This document shows positions 33,401-41,747 of a stretch of 64,000 bases of DNA, in pieces. Source of the stretch: an uncultured Pelagibacteraceae bacterium (GTDB lineage: Bacteria; Pseudomonadota; Alphaproteobacteria; Pelagibacterales; Pelagibacteraceae); the NCBI GenBank assembly GCA_902574685.1, contig CACGOO010000001.1, positions 61,447-125,446 of the forward strand, read 5' to 3'. Each line of letters opens with the position of its first letter. Within the stretch, counting starts at the first letter, position 1. A model generated the notes under the pieces. It was given only the letters and a program-made list of their open reading frames with translations. It ran no database searches and was not told where the DNA came from. The position numbers and the translations under genes were made by a program.

Positions 33401-34642
33401 ATGTCATCCGAAACATTTTCATATAAGGGTATATCTGCAGGTAAATATATAGAGGGTGAGATTGAGGCAATTAATCAAGAGGAAGCCTCGTTTAAACTTA
33501 AAGAACAAAAAGTAATAATCACAAATTTAACAAAAGTTAAAAAGAAAAAAGCAGAAAAAGACAAAAAAAAGGGTGGTGGATTTTCATTTGGAAAAAAGAA
33601 AGTAAAGCCAGAAGATGTAATGATTTTCTCCAAACAGTTTGCAACAATGGTAAAAGCTGGATTGCCAATATTAAATGTGTTGGGAATGTTAAGAGATCAA
33701 ATTGAGCATCCCACAATGAAAGAAATTATTGAAGATGTTAGAAAAAATCTTGAAGGCGGTATTACTTTATCAAAGTGTTTTGAAAAATACCCAAAAATAT
33801 TTGATAATGTTTATATAAATCTTATCAAAGCAGGTGAGGCCAGCGGTAAATTAGATGTTTTCTTACTTAAATTAGTCGACTCTCTTGAGAAACGAGAAAA
33901 AGTCAAAAAAAAAATCAAAAGTGCATTAACTTATCCGGTTGTTATGTTTTCGGTCGCCATAATAGTTATGGTTTTCATGTTAATCAAAGTCGTTCCAGTA
34001 TTTGCTAAAATGTATGATGGTATGGGTGTTGCATTACCAACACCGACTGCAGTAATTATGACTGCAAGTAATTTTATGAGAGGTGCTGGTGGTTTAACTT
34101 TAGGTTTAGTGCTACTTACAATATTTATTATTTTTAAATACACAACCACTAAGATGCCAGCAGTAAGATATAAATGGCATCAACAAGTTCTTAGAATGCC
34201 AGTATTTGGTGATATGATTTTAAAGTCTTTAATAGCAAGAATTTCATTGATCATGGGAAACCTAAGTGCTGCAGGTGTTAATTTACTTGAAAGTATTGAG
34301 ATTGCTAAATCAGTCAGCAACAATGATGTAGTAACACAAGCATTAGAGAATGTTAAAAAAGGAGTATTTTCAGGAGATACATTAACAAAACTTTTTTTAA
34401 AAGAACCAGTATTTCCACCAACGTTTAGCCAATTAATCTCTGTTGGAGAGCAAACAGGAAATTTAGATGAAATGTTTAGCTCTGTCTCTGCTTATTACGA
34501 AGAAGAATTTGACACCGCCGTTGATAACATGTCTAGTTTAATTGAACCTATTATGATTGTATTTATGGGAACAATGATTGGTGGACTAATGATCGCGATG
34601 TACTCACCAATATTCAACGTTGGTGCAATAATTGGAAGTTAG
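33401..34642 (+). CDS. pilC: type IV pilus inner membrane platform protein PilC
   Basis: GspF-type domains: IFSKQFATMVKAGLPILNVLGMLRDQ, LIKAGEASGKLD, TFSQLISVGEQTGNLDEMF. Confidence 0.95.
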   Translation: MSSETFSYKGISAGKYIEGEIEAINQEEASFKLKEQKVIITNLTKVKKKKAEKDKKKGGGFSFGKKKVKPEDVMIFSKQFATMVKAGLPILNVLGMLRDQIEHPTMKEIIEDVRKNLEGGITLSKCFEKYPKIFDNVYINLIKAGEASGKLDVFLLKLVDSLEKREKVKKKIKSALTYPVVMFSVAIIVMVFMLIKVVPVFAKMYDGMGVALPTPTAVIMTASNFMRGAGGLTLGLVLLTIFIIFKYTTTKMPAVRYKWHQQVLRMPVFGDMILKSLIARISLIMGNLSAAGVNLLESIEIAKSVSNNDVVTQALENVKKGVFSGDTLTKLFLKEPVFPPTFSQLISVGEQTGNLDEMFSSVSAYYEEEFDTAVDNMSSLIEPIMIVFMGTMIGGLMIAMYSPIFNVGAIIGS

Positions 34643-35067
34643 TAATTTATTTTCTTTGTTAAAATTAAATGATTTATCCAAGGTTTTTCACCTTCTTTAA
34701 AAACTACTGCATCCATAATTTGTTGTATAAAAAAAGTTCCTAAACCACCGGGTTTAACATCATCTATTTTTCTATGTCTTACATTTTTTTCATCGACGGG
34801 TCTTCCTTTATCAAAAAAACCTATTTCTAGCTCTCCATTGTTTAAAGAAATTTTTATCTCCATCTTATCATCAGTGTCCTCACCTTGATAAGCATGTTTC
34901 ACAATATTTTGTGCAGCCTCTGCAATTGCTAAAACTAATTCATCTTTTAAATCTTGGTCGATATTTACTTTTTCAAATACTTCTCTAGAAAATGATCTTA
35001 CATCTTTCAAACTTGCAGAACTAACAACAAAGTCTCGTTGTTCTGAAATTTGTCTTAGTGCAACCAT
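34639..35067 (-). CDS. RsbW-like serine kinase / anti-sigma-type HATPase
   Basis: N box ELVLAIAEAAQNIVKHAY, FFDKGRPVD, GGLGTFFIQQIMD; adjacent to STAS gene. Confidence 0.9.
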   Translation of the reverse strand: MVALRQISEQRDFVVSSASLKDVRSFSREVFEKVNIDQDLKDELVLAIAEAAQNIVKHAYQGEDTDDKMEIKISLNNGELEIGFFDKGRPVDEKNVRHRKIDDVKPGGLGTFFIQQIMDAVVFKEGEKPWINHLILTKKINY

Positions 35068-35070
35068 TAT

Positions 35071-35370
35071 TTATCCTAAATTTAATATCTGCTCTAGTTT
35101 TGCCATCATAATTACCTTTAAAACCGATTTACTGATATCTTTTAAAATTACTTTTTTTCCCATCTCATTCGCTTTTTGATGACTCTCAATAAGAACAGAG
35201 ATGCCGGATGAATCCATATATTGAACTTCTTTTAAATTAAGATGAACTTCATTCTTTGCCTCAATTAAAGGCATTATAATTTCTTTTGCTTTTTCAGTTA
35301 CATCCATGTCAATTTCACCATCAAGGTGAACTATGGATATATCTCCATCTTCAGTTACTTTATATGACAT
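35071..35370 (-). CDS. STAS-domain anti-anti-sigma-type protein (RsbV-like)
   Basis: VHLDGEIDMDVTEKA, VQYMDSSGISVLIESHQKANEMGKKVIL with candidate phospho-Ser. Confidence 0.92.
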   Translation of the reverse strand: MSYKVTEDGDISIVHLDGEIDMDVTEKAKEIIMPLIEAKNEVHLNLKEVQYMDSSGISVLIESHQKANEMGKKVILKDISKSVLKVIMMAKLEQILNLG

Positions 35371-35512
35371 AAATATTAATATTTATTAAATTTCCTAGCT
35401 AAATCAACAAAAATGACCCAATTTGATTACTTTTAGAGTGTAGATATTGTCTTTTAAAATATATAAATTATATGTATATACATATTTTTATTTAAAAATA
35501 GGATCTAAACTT

Positions 35513-35971
35513 ATGAAAAAAAATAATAAAGGTTTTACACTTATAGAATTATTAGTTGTTGTAGCTATTATCGGTATTTTAGCAGCAGTCGGAGTTGTTG
35601 CTTATTCTGGCTACACTTCAGGAGCAAAAAAATCAGCAGTTAAATCTAATCAGGCAGCTATAATTAAATACGTTGCAGCTGAGCTCAAAAAATGTGAGCT
35701 AGGCGAAACAACCGTTATGGGGGGAAACTTAACTTGCGATGACAGAAAAACTCAAGATAAAGTTCAAACTGCAGTAAATACTGCATTAGGCTCTGAATTT
35801 AAAAATCCATACAAAACTTCAAAATCAGCGATAAAAACTACAACCTTGACTGCTTGTAATACAGGTACTGAAGGTGAAACTAGCGTTGATGACGATGGAA
35901 GTGTAGTTACTGTAACTTCATGCCCAAAAGATGGTGAAGCCTTATTAAGCGGTAAAGTTAACATAGAATAA
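35513..35971 (+). CDS. pilA: type IV pilin (ATG at 35513; ORF opens at 35447)
   Basis: MKKNNKGFTLIELLVVVAIIGILAAVGVVAYSGYTSGAKKS. Confidence 0.92.
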   Translation: MKKNNKGFTLIELLVVVAIIGILAAVGVVAYSGYTSGAKKSAVKSNQAAIIKYVAAELKKCELGETTVMGGNLTCDDRKTQDKVQTAVNTALGSEFKNPYKTSKSAIKTTTLTACNTGTEGETSVDDDGSVVTVTSCPKDGEALLSGKVNIE

Positions 35972-35982
35972 AAAAATTTCTG

Positions 35983-36423
35983 ATGACAGCCAAGAGTAGG
36001 GGTTTTACACTCATTGAGCTTTTGGTTGTCGTAGCAATCTTAGGAATAATAGCTGCTATTGGAATAACAAGTTATAATGGCTACGTTTCATCAACTAAGA
36101 AAAAATCAACTGAGAACGTTCTAAGACAAATAGCGCTAGCTCAAACCGAATTTTATTCTGACAATCAAATATACTATTACGATAATACTGGTAATGACTG
36201 TACAGCTACCGTCACTACGTCTCAATCAATAGAAACAGATTTATTGGGTGGTTCGAAAACAATAATAGATCCAAAAGGTAAAAAAGCATTAAACGGATAT
36301 TGGATTTGTATTTCTAATGATGCTTCAGGTTTTAAAGCAAAAGCTATAGAAGAAAATAATCGTAGTGGGTGTAAAATAGAATTATTCGCTGATACTAGAG
36401 TTGAAAGAAATAATAAGTGTTAG
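35983..36423 (+). CDS. second type IV pilin
   Basis: MTAKSRGFTLIELLVVVAILGIIAAIGITSYNGYVSSTKK; tandem with pilA. Confidence 0.9.
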   Translation: MTAKSRGFTLIELLVVVAILGIIAAIGITSYNGYVSSTKKKSTENVLRQIALAQTEFYSDNQIYYYDNTGNDCTATVTTSQSIETDLLGGSKTIIDPKGKKALNGYWICISNDASGFKAKAIEENNRSGCKIELFADTRVERNNKC

Positions 36424-36428
36424 TTTAA

Positions 36429-36677
36429 ATGAATTTAGAGCCAGTAAAAAAACTAATTTCTAATTTCATAAATTCTGAAACAACAAAAAATCAAAAAATT
36501 TATTACACACTCAGTTTAGGTTGGATAATATTTATCGGTTATTTAACCTGGTGGAATGGACTAAGGAATCCGAGTTTAGATAAAAGTTTTAGGTGGGATG
36601 AGTGGATTTGGTTTGGATTAGTCCCTGCTTTATCACCTTATTTATTCTATTTTATCTGGAAGAAAAAAGACAACTAA
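36429..36677 (+). CDS. small membrane protein, unknown function
   Basis: 82 aa with two hydrophobic segments, 5 bp after second pilin gene, same strand. Confidence 0.6.
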   Translation: MNLEPVKKLISNFINSETTKNQKIYYTLSLGWIIFIGYLTWWNGLRNPSLDKSFRWDEWIWFGLVPALSPYLFYFIWKKKDN

Positions 36678-36741
36678 AACCTATTTTGAGCACCAGAATT
36701 ATTTAATGTATAATCTTTTAATATTAACCTAAGGGATAAAG

Positions 36742-38892
36742 ATGGAGAATGTAGATTTGGAATCAGTAAAATCATTTGTTGATACCCTTTGGGTTATAGA
36801 TTGCGCAATTTTAGTTTTCATAATGCAAGCAGGTTTTATGTGTATGGAAACAGGTCTTTCAAGGCACAAAAATAGCATTAATGTTGCTCTTAAAAATGCT
36901 GCTGACTTTGGTCTTGCGGTTGTAATTTTTTGGCTATTTGGTTTTGGTTTGATGTTTGGAAAAAGTTTTAATGGCTATTTTGGAACCGATTTATTCTTTT
37001 TTAAAACTGATCAGGCCGAATACATGACATATTTTGTATTCCAAGCAATGTTTGTTGCAACAGCAGCAACAATTGTATCAGGCGCTGTTGCTGAAAGAAT
37101 GAAATTTAATGGATATTTAATTATTACAATTATTGCTACCGGAATTATATATCCAATTGTTGGTCATTGGGCATGGTCTTCGAGTTATTTAAATAATATC
37201 GATGCAACAAGGCAATTACTTGCTGTTACTGGACAAGTTAAAACTACAGGTTGGTTGACAGATATTGGATTTGTAGATTTTGCTGGAAGCACAATAGTTC
37301 ACTCAGTTGGTGGATGGATTGCTTTATCAGCTGTTTTAATTTTAGGGCCCAGAATAGGAAAATATTCAGATGCAAACAAAGGAAAATTCACAGGATCAAG
37401 TTTCCCTTTAGCAGTTTTGGGAACTTTAATTTTGTGGTTTGGTTGGTTTGGTTTTAATGGTGGAAGTAACGGTGCTATGGATGAGGCAGTTCCTTTAATT
37501 TTAATAAATACATTTCTTGCTGCTTCTTTTGGATTACTAACAGGTCTTGGAATTTCATTTGCATTATTTAAAAAACCAGATCCTTACTATGTAATCCTTG
37601 GACCACTCGCAGGTTTAGTTGCAATCACGGCAGGATGTAATTCAATGACATCAGTGACTTCAATCTTTGTTGGAATTATAGGAGCTGTAGTTGCAATTTT
37701 TGTAAATGAATTTTTAAATAAATTTGAAATAGATGATGTTGTTGGAGCAGTACCTGTTCATTTGGCAGCAGGGGTTTGGGGCACTATTGCTGTAGGATTA
37801 TTTAGTGATCTTGAAATACTTGGAACAGGATTAACCAGACTAGAACAAATCAAAGCACAATTTATCGGAATTGTTTCGATCGGTGTATTCTCGTTTTTTG
37901 GTTCATATATTTTATTAAAAATTTTAAATTATTTTTATCCATTAAGAGTAAGTCCGCTACACGAAGAGTTAGGTTTGAATATTGCTGAGCATAATGCAAC
38001 CTCTGTAGAACATGATTTGATTACAATTTTAGAAAAACAGTCTGAGTCCGGCGACTTGACTATTAGAGGTCCACAAGATCCATTCACTGCAGGAGGTGTA
38101 ATTGGACTTTATTATAACAGATTGATGAGCAAATTAGAAACTAGTGAAGCTGAAAAGAAAGTATGGAGAGATAGAATATCAAATGAAGTAAAACTTGCGG
38201 TAAAAGTTCAAGAAAATTTCCTACCAAAAAGAAACTTGGAAAATTATCCTGTGCATGGAATTAATATAGCTGCTAGAGAAGTTTCAGGAGACTTCTTTAG
38301 TTTTTATCCTCACAATGATAGTGTTTATTTTATTATTGCAGATGTTGCTGGTAAAGGAATTCATGCAGGAATGGTGATGGCAAAAGCATCAACTCTATTT
38401 GAAATAATGTCTAGAGATCAAGTAGATCCAGATGAAATGATGTTTCATATGAATAATGATCTATTTTTAACTAAAACTGGAGGAATGTTTGTAACAAGTA
38501 TATTAGGAGAATATAATATGAGGACTGATGAATTAAGATGGGTAAATGGAGGTCATCAGCCAGCTTTAATCAGATCATCTTCTGGAAATTATGAGCAATT
38601 TGAAAGTAATTCTCCACCAATGGGTGTAATACTTCAAAAGGATAAGTCAGTCTATAAAACTCACAAAGTTAAGCTAGAAAATAAAAGGTTTTGCGCTTTC
38701 ACTGATGGTTTATCCGAAAGCTTAAATAGCTCAGGTGAGGAAATAGGAATAGATGGATCAATTCAAATAATTGAGAAAAACTTCAATATGGACATAAAAA
38801 AACAACTAAATGAAATCACAAAAGAAGTAGTTAAAGTTGCAGGTGAAAATAAGTTAAGTGATGATTTAACGCTAATTTCGATTGGAAAATAA
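36742..38892 (+). CDS. ammonium transporter (Amt) fused to SpoIIE-type PP2C phosphatase, copy 1
   Basis: Amt core (DFAGSTIVHSVGGW, GWFGFNGGSNGAM, DDVVGAVPVHLAAGVWGT) then PP2C motifs (REVSGDFFSF, DVAGKGIHAGMVMA, NGGHQPALI, FTDGLSE, SDDLTLISIG). Confidence 0.93.
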   Translation: MENVDLESVKSFVDTLWVIDCAILVFIMQAGFMCMETGLSRHKNSINVALKNAADFGLAVVIFWLFGFGLMFGKSFNGYFGTDLFFFKTDQAEYMTYFVFQAMFVATAATIVSGAVAERMKFNGYLIITIIATGIIYPIVGHWAWSSSYLNNIDATRQLLAVTGQVKTTGWLTDIGFVDFAGSTIVHSVGGWIALSAVLILGPRIGKYSDANKGKFTGSSFPLAVLGTLILWFGWFGFNGGSNGAMDEAVPLILINTFLAASFGLLTGLGISFALFKKPDPYYVILGPLAGLVAITAGCNSMTSVTSIFVGIIGAVVAIFVNEFLNKFEIDDVVGAVPVHLAAGVWGTIAVGLFSDLEILGTGLTRLEQIKAQFIGIVSIGVFSFFGSYILLKILNYFYPLRVSPLHEELGLNIAEHNATSVEHDLITILEKQSESGDLTIRGPQDPFTAGGVIGLYYNRLMSKLETSEAEKKVWRDRISNEVKLAVKVQENFLPKRNLENYPVHGINIAAREVSGDFFSFYPHNDSVYFIIADVAGKGIHAGMVMAKASTLFEIMSRDQVDPDEMMFHMNNDLFLTKTGGMFVTSILGEYNMRTDELRWVNGGHQPALIRSSSGNYEQFESNSPPMGVILQKDKSVYKTHKVKLENKRFCAFTDGLSESLNSSGEEIGIDGSIQIIEKNFNMDIKKQLNEITKEVVKVAGENKLSDDLTLISIGK

Positions 38893-38969
38893 TTTCCCCA
38901 TTTTGATCTAATTTATTTTGTATGTTTTTTGTATAAATGATACCATTTATAAAAAATAATAAGGAAATT

Positions 38970-39299
38970 ATGTTTAAAAAAATAGTCTTAACTATAGGTT
39001 TTCTATTATTTAGCACTAACTTATTTGCAGCCCAAACGCAAATCGCACAAGTAAATGGTATGATATGTATCAAGTGTCAAAAAATGGTCACTGAAGCATT
39101 ACAAAAGGCTTGTCCTGATGCTACAGTTAATGTTTCTTGGCCAGAAGGGGTTGCAGTATCTACTTTTGCAGATAAATCAAATTTATCTGAGGATGAATAT
39201 AAAAATGCAATTTTAGGTACTGGATTTGAAGTAGTTAAAGTAATTAGTGTTGATGGCATAATTACAGACGCTGAAGAAGCAAGAAAACTTATAGATTAA
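38970..39299 (+). CDS. small exported HMA (heavy-metal-associated) domain protein (ATG at 38970; ORF opens at 38937)
   Basis: Signal peptide MFKKIVLTIGFLLFSTNLFA; MxCxxC in VNGMICIKCQKMVTEALQKA. Confidence 0.75.
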   Translation: MFKKIVLTIGFLLFSTNLFAAQTQIAQVNGMICIKCQKMVTEALQKACPDATVNVSWPEGVAVSTFADKSNLSEDEYKNAILGTGFEVVKVISVDGIITDAEEARKLID

Positions 39300-39309
39300 A
39301 AAAAATTTT

Positions 39310-41547
39310 ATGACTGTAGCTGAACTCCAAATTTTGGTTGATAAGCTACAGTCTAAAATAAGTCAGTTAGAGCTCACAAGTAAAGGAGCTATCAAAGCAA
39401 CAGAGTTTAGATTAGAAGCTGTACTACAAGCGAATTTAGATACATTTTGGTTATTAATTTGCGCTATTTTAGTTTTCTTGATGCAGGCTGGATTTATGTG
39501 TTTAGAATCTGGTTTATCAAGAAGCAAGAATAGCATTAACGTTGCTCTTAAAAATATTACAGATTTTGGAATAGCCGTAGTTACTTTTTGGGCCTTTGGT
39601 TTTGCATTAATGTATGGAACCAGTGTGATGGGCTTGTTTGGTAATAAATTTTATTTTTTTACAACCAAGGTAGCTGGTTATCAAACATATTTTGTATTTC
39701 AGGCAATGTTTGTTGCAACAGCAGCAACTATCATATCCGGAGCTGTTGCTGAAAGACTTAGGTTTTTCTCTTACGTAATAATTACTTTTGTAACTTCAGG
39801 AATTTTATACCCAATAGTAGGCCATTGGGCGTGGGCTTTTGATTTTACGAATCCAACAGTAAAATTTGGTTGGCTAGGTAAGATGGGTTATTTAGACTTT
39901 GCTGGCGCATCTGTTGTTCATTCTGTTGGAGGTTGGGTGGCATTAGCAATATTACTCATTATTGGAAGTAGAACGGGCAGATTTAGAAAAGATAAAGATA
40001 AAAAATTATTTCAAGGAAGTAATACACCAATTGCTGCTCTTGGCGCTTTAATTTTATGGTTCGGTTGGTTTGGATTTAATGGTGGCGCAAATGGAGCAAT
40101 GGATTTAAAAATTCCATTGATATTAATTAATACCTTTTTATCAGCATCATTTGGTTTAATCTTTTCAAGTGCAATGGGCATTATCGTAATGAAAAAACCA
40201 GAGCCGTTATTTATGATTACAGGTCCTTTGGCTGGTTTAGTTTCGATTACAGCAAGTTGCGCTTATGTTAATCCATCGGAGGCAATATATATTGGAGCAA
40301 TTGGAGGAATTTTATCAGGCTCAACAATTATTTTATTAGAAAAATTAAAAATTGATGATGTGGTTAGCGCTATACCAGTTCATCTAGTAGGAGGTATGTG
40401 GGGAACTATATCAGTTGCGGTATTTGGTGATTTCGAAATGATGGGATTAGATAAAACAAGATTAGAACAATTAACAATTCAAATCATAGGAACATTTAGC
40501 ATTGGAGGATTTTGCTTTTTTGCTTCATACATAATTTTTAAATCTATAAATTATATTTATCCACTTCGAGTAGGTAAAATCCAAGAGGAGCTTGGTTTAA
40601 ATATATCAGAACACAACGCATCAACAGATACTCACGAATTACTCGAAGTACTAACCAATCAAGCAAAAACTGAGGATTATTCATTAAGAGCTCCTCAAGA
40701 TCCATTCACTGATAGTGGTATTATTGGTACCCAATACAATTTTTTGATGGAAAAATTAGAACAAAGTGAAAAACAAAAAAATAAATGGAAAAACCGAGTT
40801 TCATCTGAAATTAAATTAGCAATGAATGTACAGAGACGTTTAATGCCAAATAGAGATTTGTCTAATTATCCAATTTATGGACTAAATATTCCAGCCAGAG
40901 AAATTTCAGGAGATTTTTACGATTTTTATTTGCATGATGATCTTGTTTACTTCACATTGTCAGATGTTTCTGGCAAAGGAGTTAATGCCGGCATGGTTAT
41001 GGCTAAGGCAATTACTTTATTTAAAATTTTTTCTAGACTAAAATTTAAACCTAATGAAATCCTGCTTGAAATGAACAATGATTTAAATGAAACTAATCCG
41101 CCAGGTACCTTTATAACCTCAATAGTCGGATGCTATAATATTAAAACAGACATTATTGAAATTGCAAATGCAGGGCATCAACCAGCTTTGTTGAGAAAAG
41201 GAAAGGATTTTGTTGAATATTCATCTTCTTCTACTCCTCTTGCAGTAATCAAACATAACAATGAAAATGTTTATAAGTTAGATACTTTTAAATTAGATGG
41301 AGGAAGAATATATTGTTTTACTGATGGTTTTTCAGAATGTATGGACGAAAATAAAAACGAAATAGGTATTGATGGAGTTAAGAAACTTTTACTTAATCAT
41401 CAAAATTCTTCTTTACAAAAAGAACTTGAAAATTCAACTGAGGAAATAAGACTTAAAAGTCTCAAAAAAGATTACAAAGAGACTGGTATAAAAGCAAATA
41501 ACGATATACTTGATGATGATTTAACTATCATCGGAATTGGGCATTGA
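39310..41547 (+). CDS. ammonium transporter (Amt) fused to SpoIIE-type PP2C phosphatase, copy 2
   Basis: Amt core (DFAGASVVHSVGGW, GWFGFNGGANGAM, DDVVSAIPVHLVGGMWGT) then PP2C motifs (REISGDFYDF, DVSGKGVNAGMVMA, NAGHQPALL, FTDGFSE, LDDDLTIIGIG). Confidence 0.93.
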   Translation: MTVAELQILVDKLQSKISQLELTSKGAIKATEFRLEAVLQANLDTFWLLICAILVFLMQAGFMCLESGLSRSKNSINVALKNITDFGIAVVTFWAFGFALMYGTSVMGLFGNKFYFFTTKVAGYQTYFVFQAMFVATAATIISGAVAERLRFFSYVIITFVTSGILYPIVGHWAWAFDFTNPTVKFGWLGKMGYLDFAGASVVHSVGGWVALAILLIIGSRTGRFRKDKDKKLFQGSNTPIAALGALILWFGWFGFNGGANGAMDLKIPLILINTFLSASFGLIFSSAMGIIVMKKPEPLFMITGPLAGLVSITASCAYVNPSEAIYIGAIGGILSGSTIILLEKLKIDDVVSAIPVHLVGGMWGTISVAVFGDFEMMGLDKTRLEQLTIQIIGTFSIGGFCFFASYIIFKSINYIYPLRVGKIQEELGLNISEHNASTDTHELLEVLTNQAKTEDYSLRAPQDPFTDSGIIGTQYNFLMEKLEQSEKQKNKWKNRVSSEIKLAMNVQRRLMPNRDLSNYPIYGLNIPAREISGDFYDFYLHDDLVYFTLSDVSGKGVNAGMVMAKAITLFKIFSRLKFKPNEILLEMNNDLNETNPPGTFITSIVGCYNIKTDIIEIANAGHQPALLRKGKDFVEYSSSSTPLAVIKHNNENVYKLDTFKLDGGRIYCFTDGFSECMDENKNEIGIDGVKKLLLNHQNSSLQKELENSTEEIRLKSLKKDYKETGIKANNDILDDDLTIIGIGH

Positions 41548-41549
41548 AA

Positions 41550-41675
41550 ATTATAGAGTAAAATTTTAATACAGATTCTAACAAACAATTATCAGATATA
41601 TCAAATACAGTAATTAATACTGCTGTGGATAACAAGCTAATTGATGACTTTACCTTAATATCTATAGTCAAATAA
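41550..41675 (+). pseudogene. decayed C-terminal remnant of a third PP2C domain
   Basis: Hand translation gives IIE*NFNTDSNKQLSDISNTVINTAVDNKLIDDFTLISIVK*, aligning without gaps to the copy-1 C-terminus IIEKNFNMDIKKQLNEITKEVVKVAGENKLSDDLTLISIGK* (24 of 41 identical by my count). In-frame stop, no N-terminal part, different frame from copy 2. Confidence 0.85.
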
Positions 41676-41747
41676 CAATTTAAGTAAAATAAACCCGCGA
41701 TCAAATATCATATATATTAAGTATATCTTAAAAAATATATTTCATGT

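Noticed and set aside
37251-37457. Plus-strand ORF within the Amt-PP2C copy 1 gene
   Set aside because: Out-of-frame overlap with the conserved Amt core; no initiation signal or motif.
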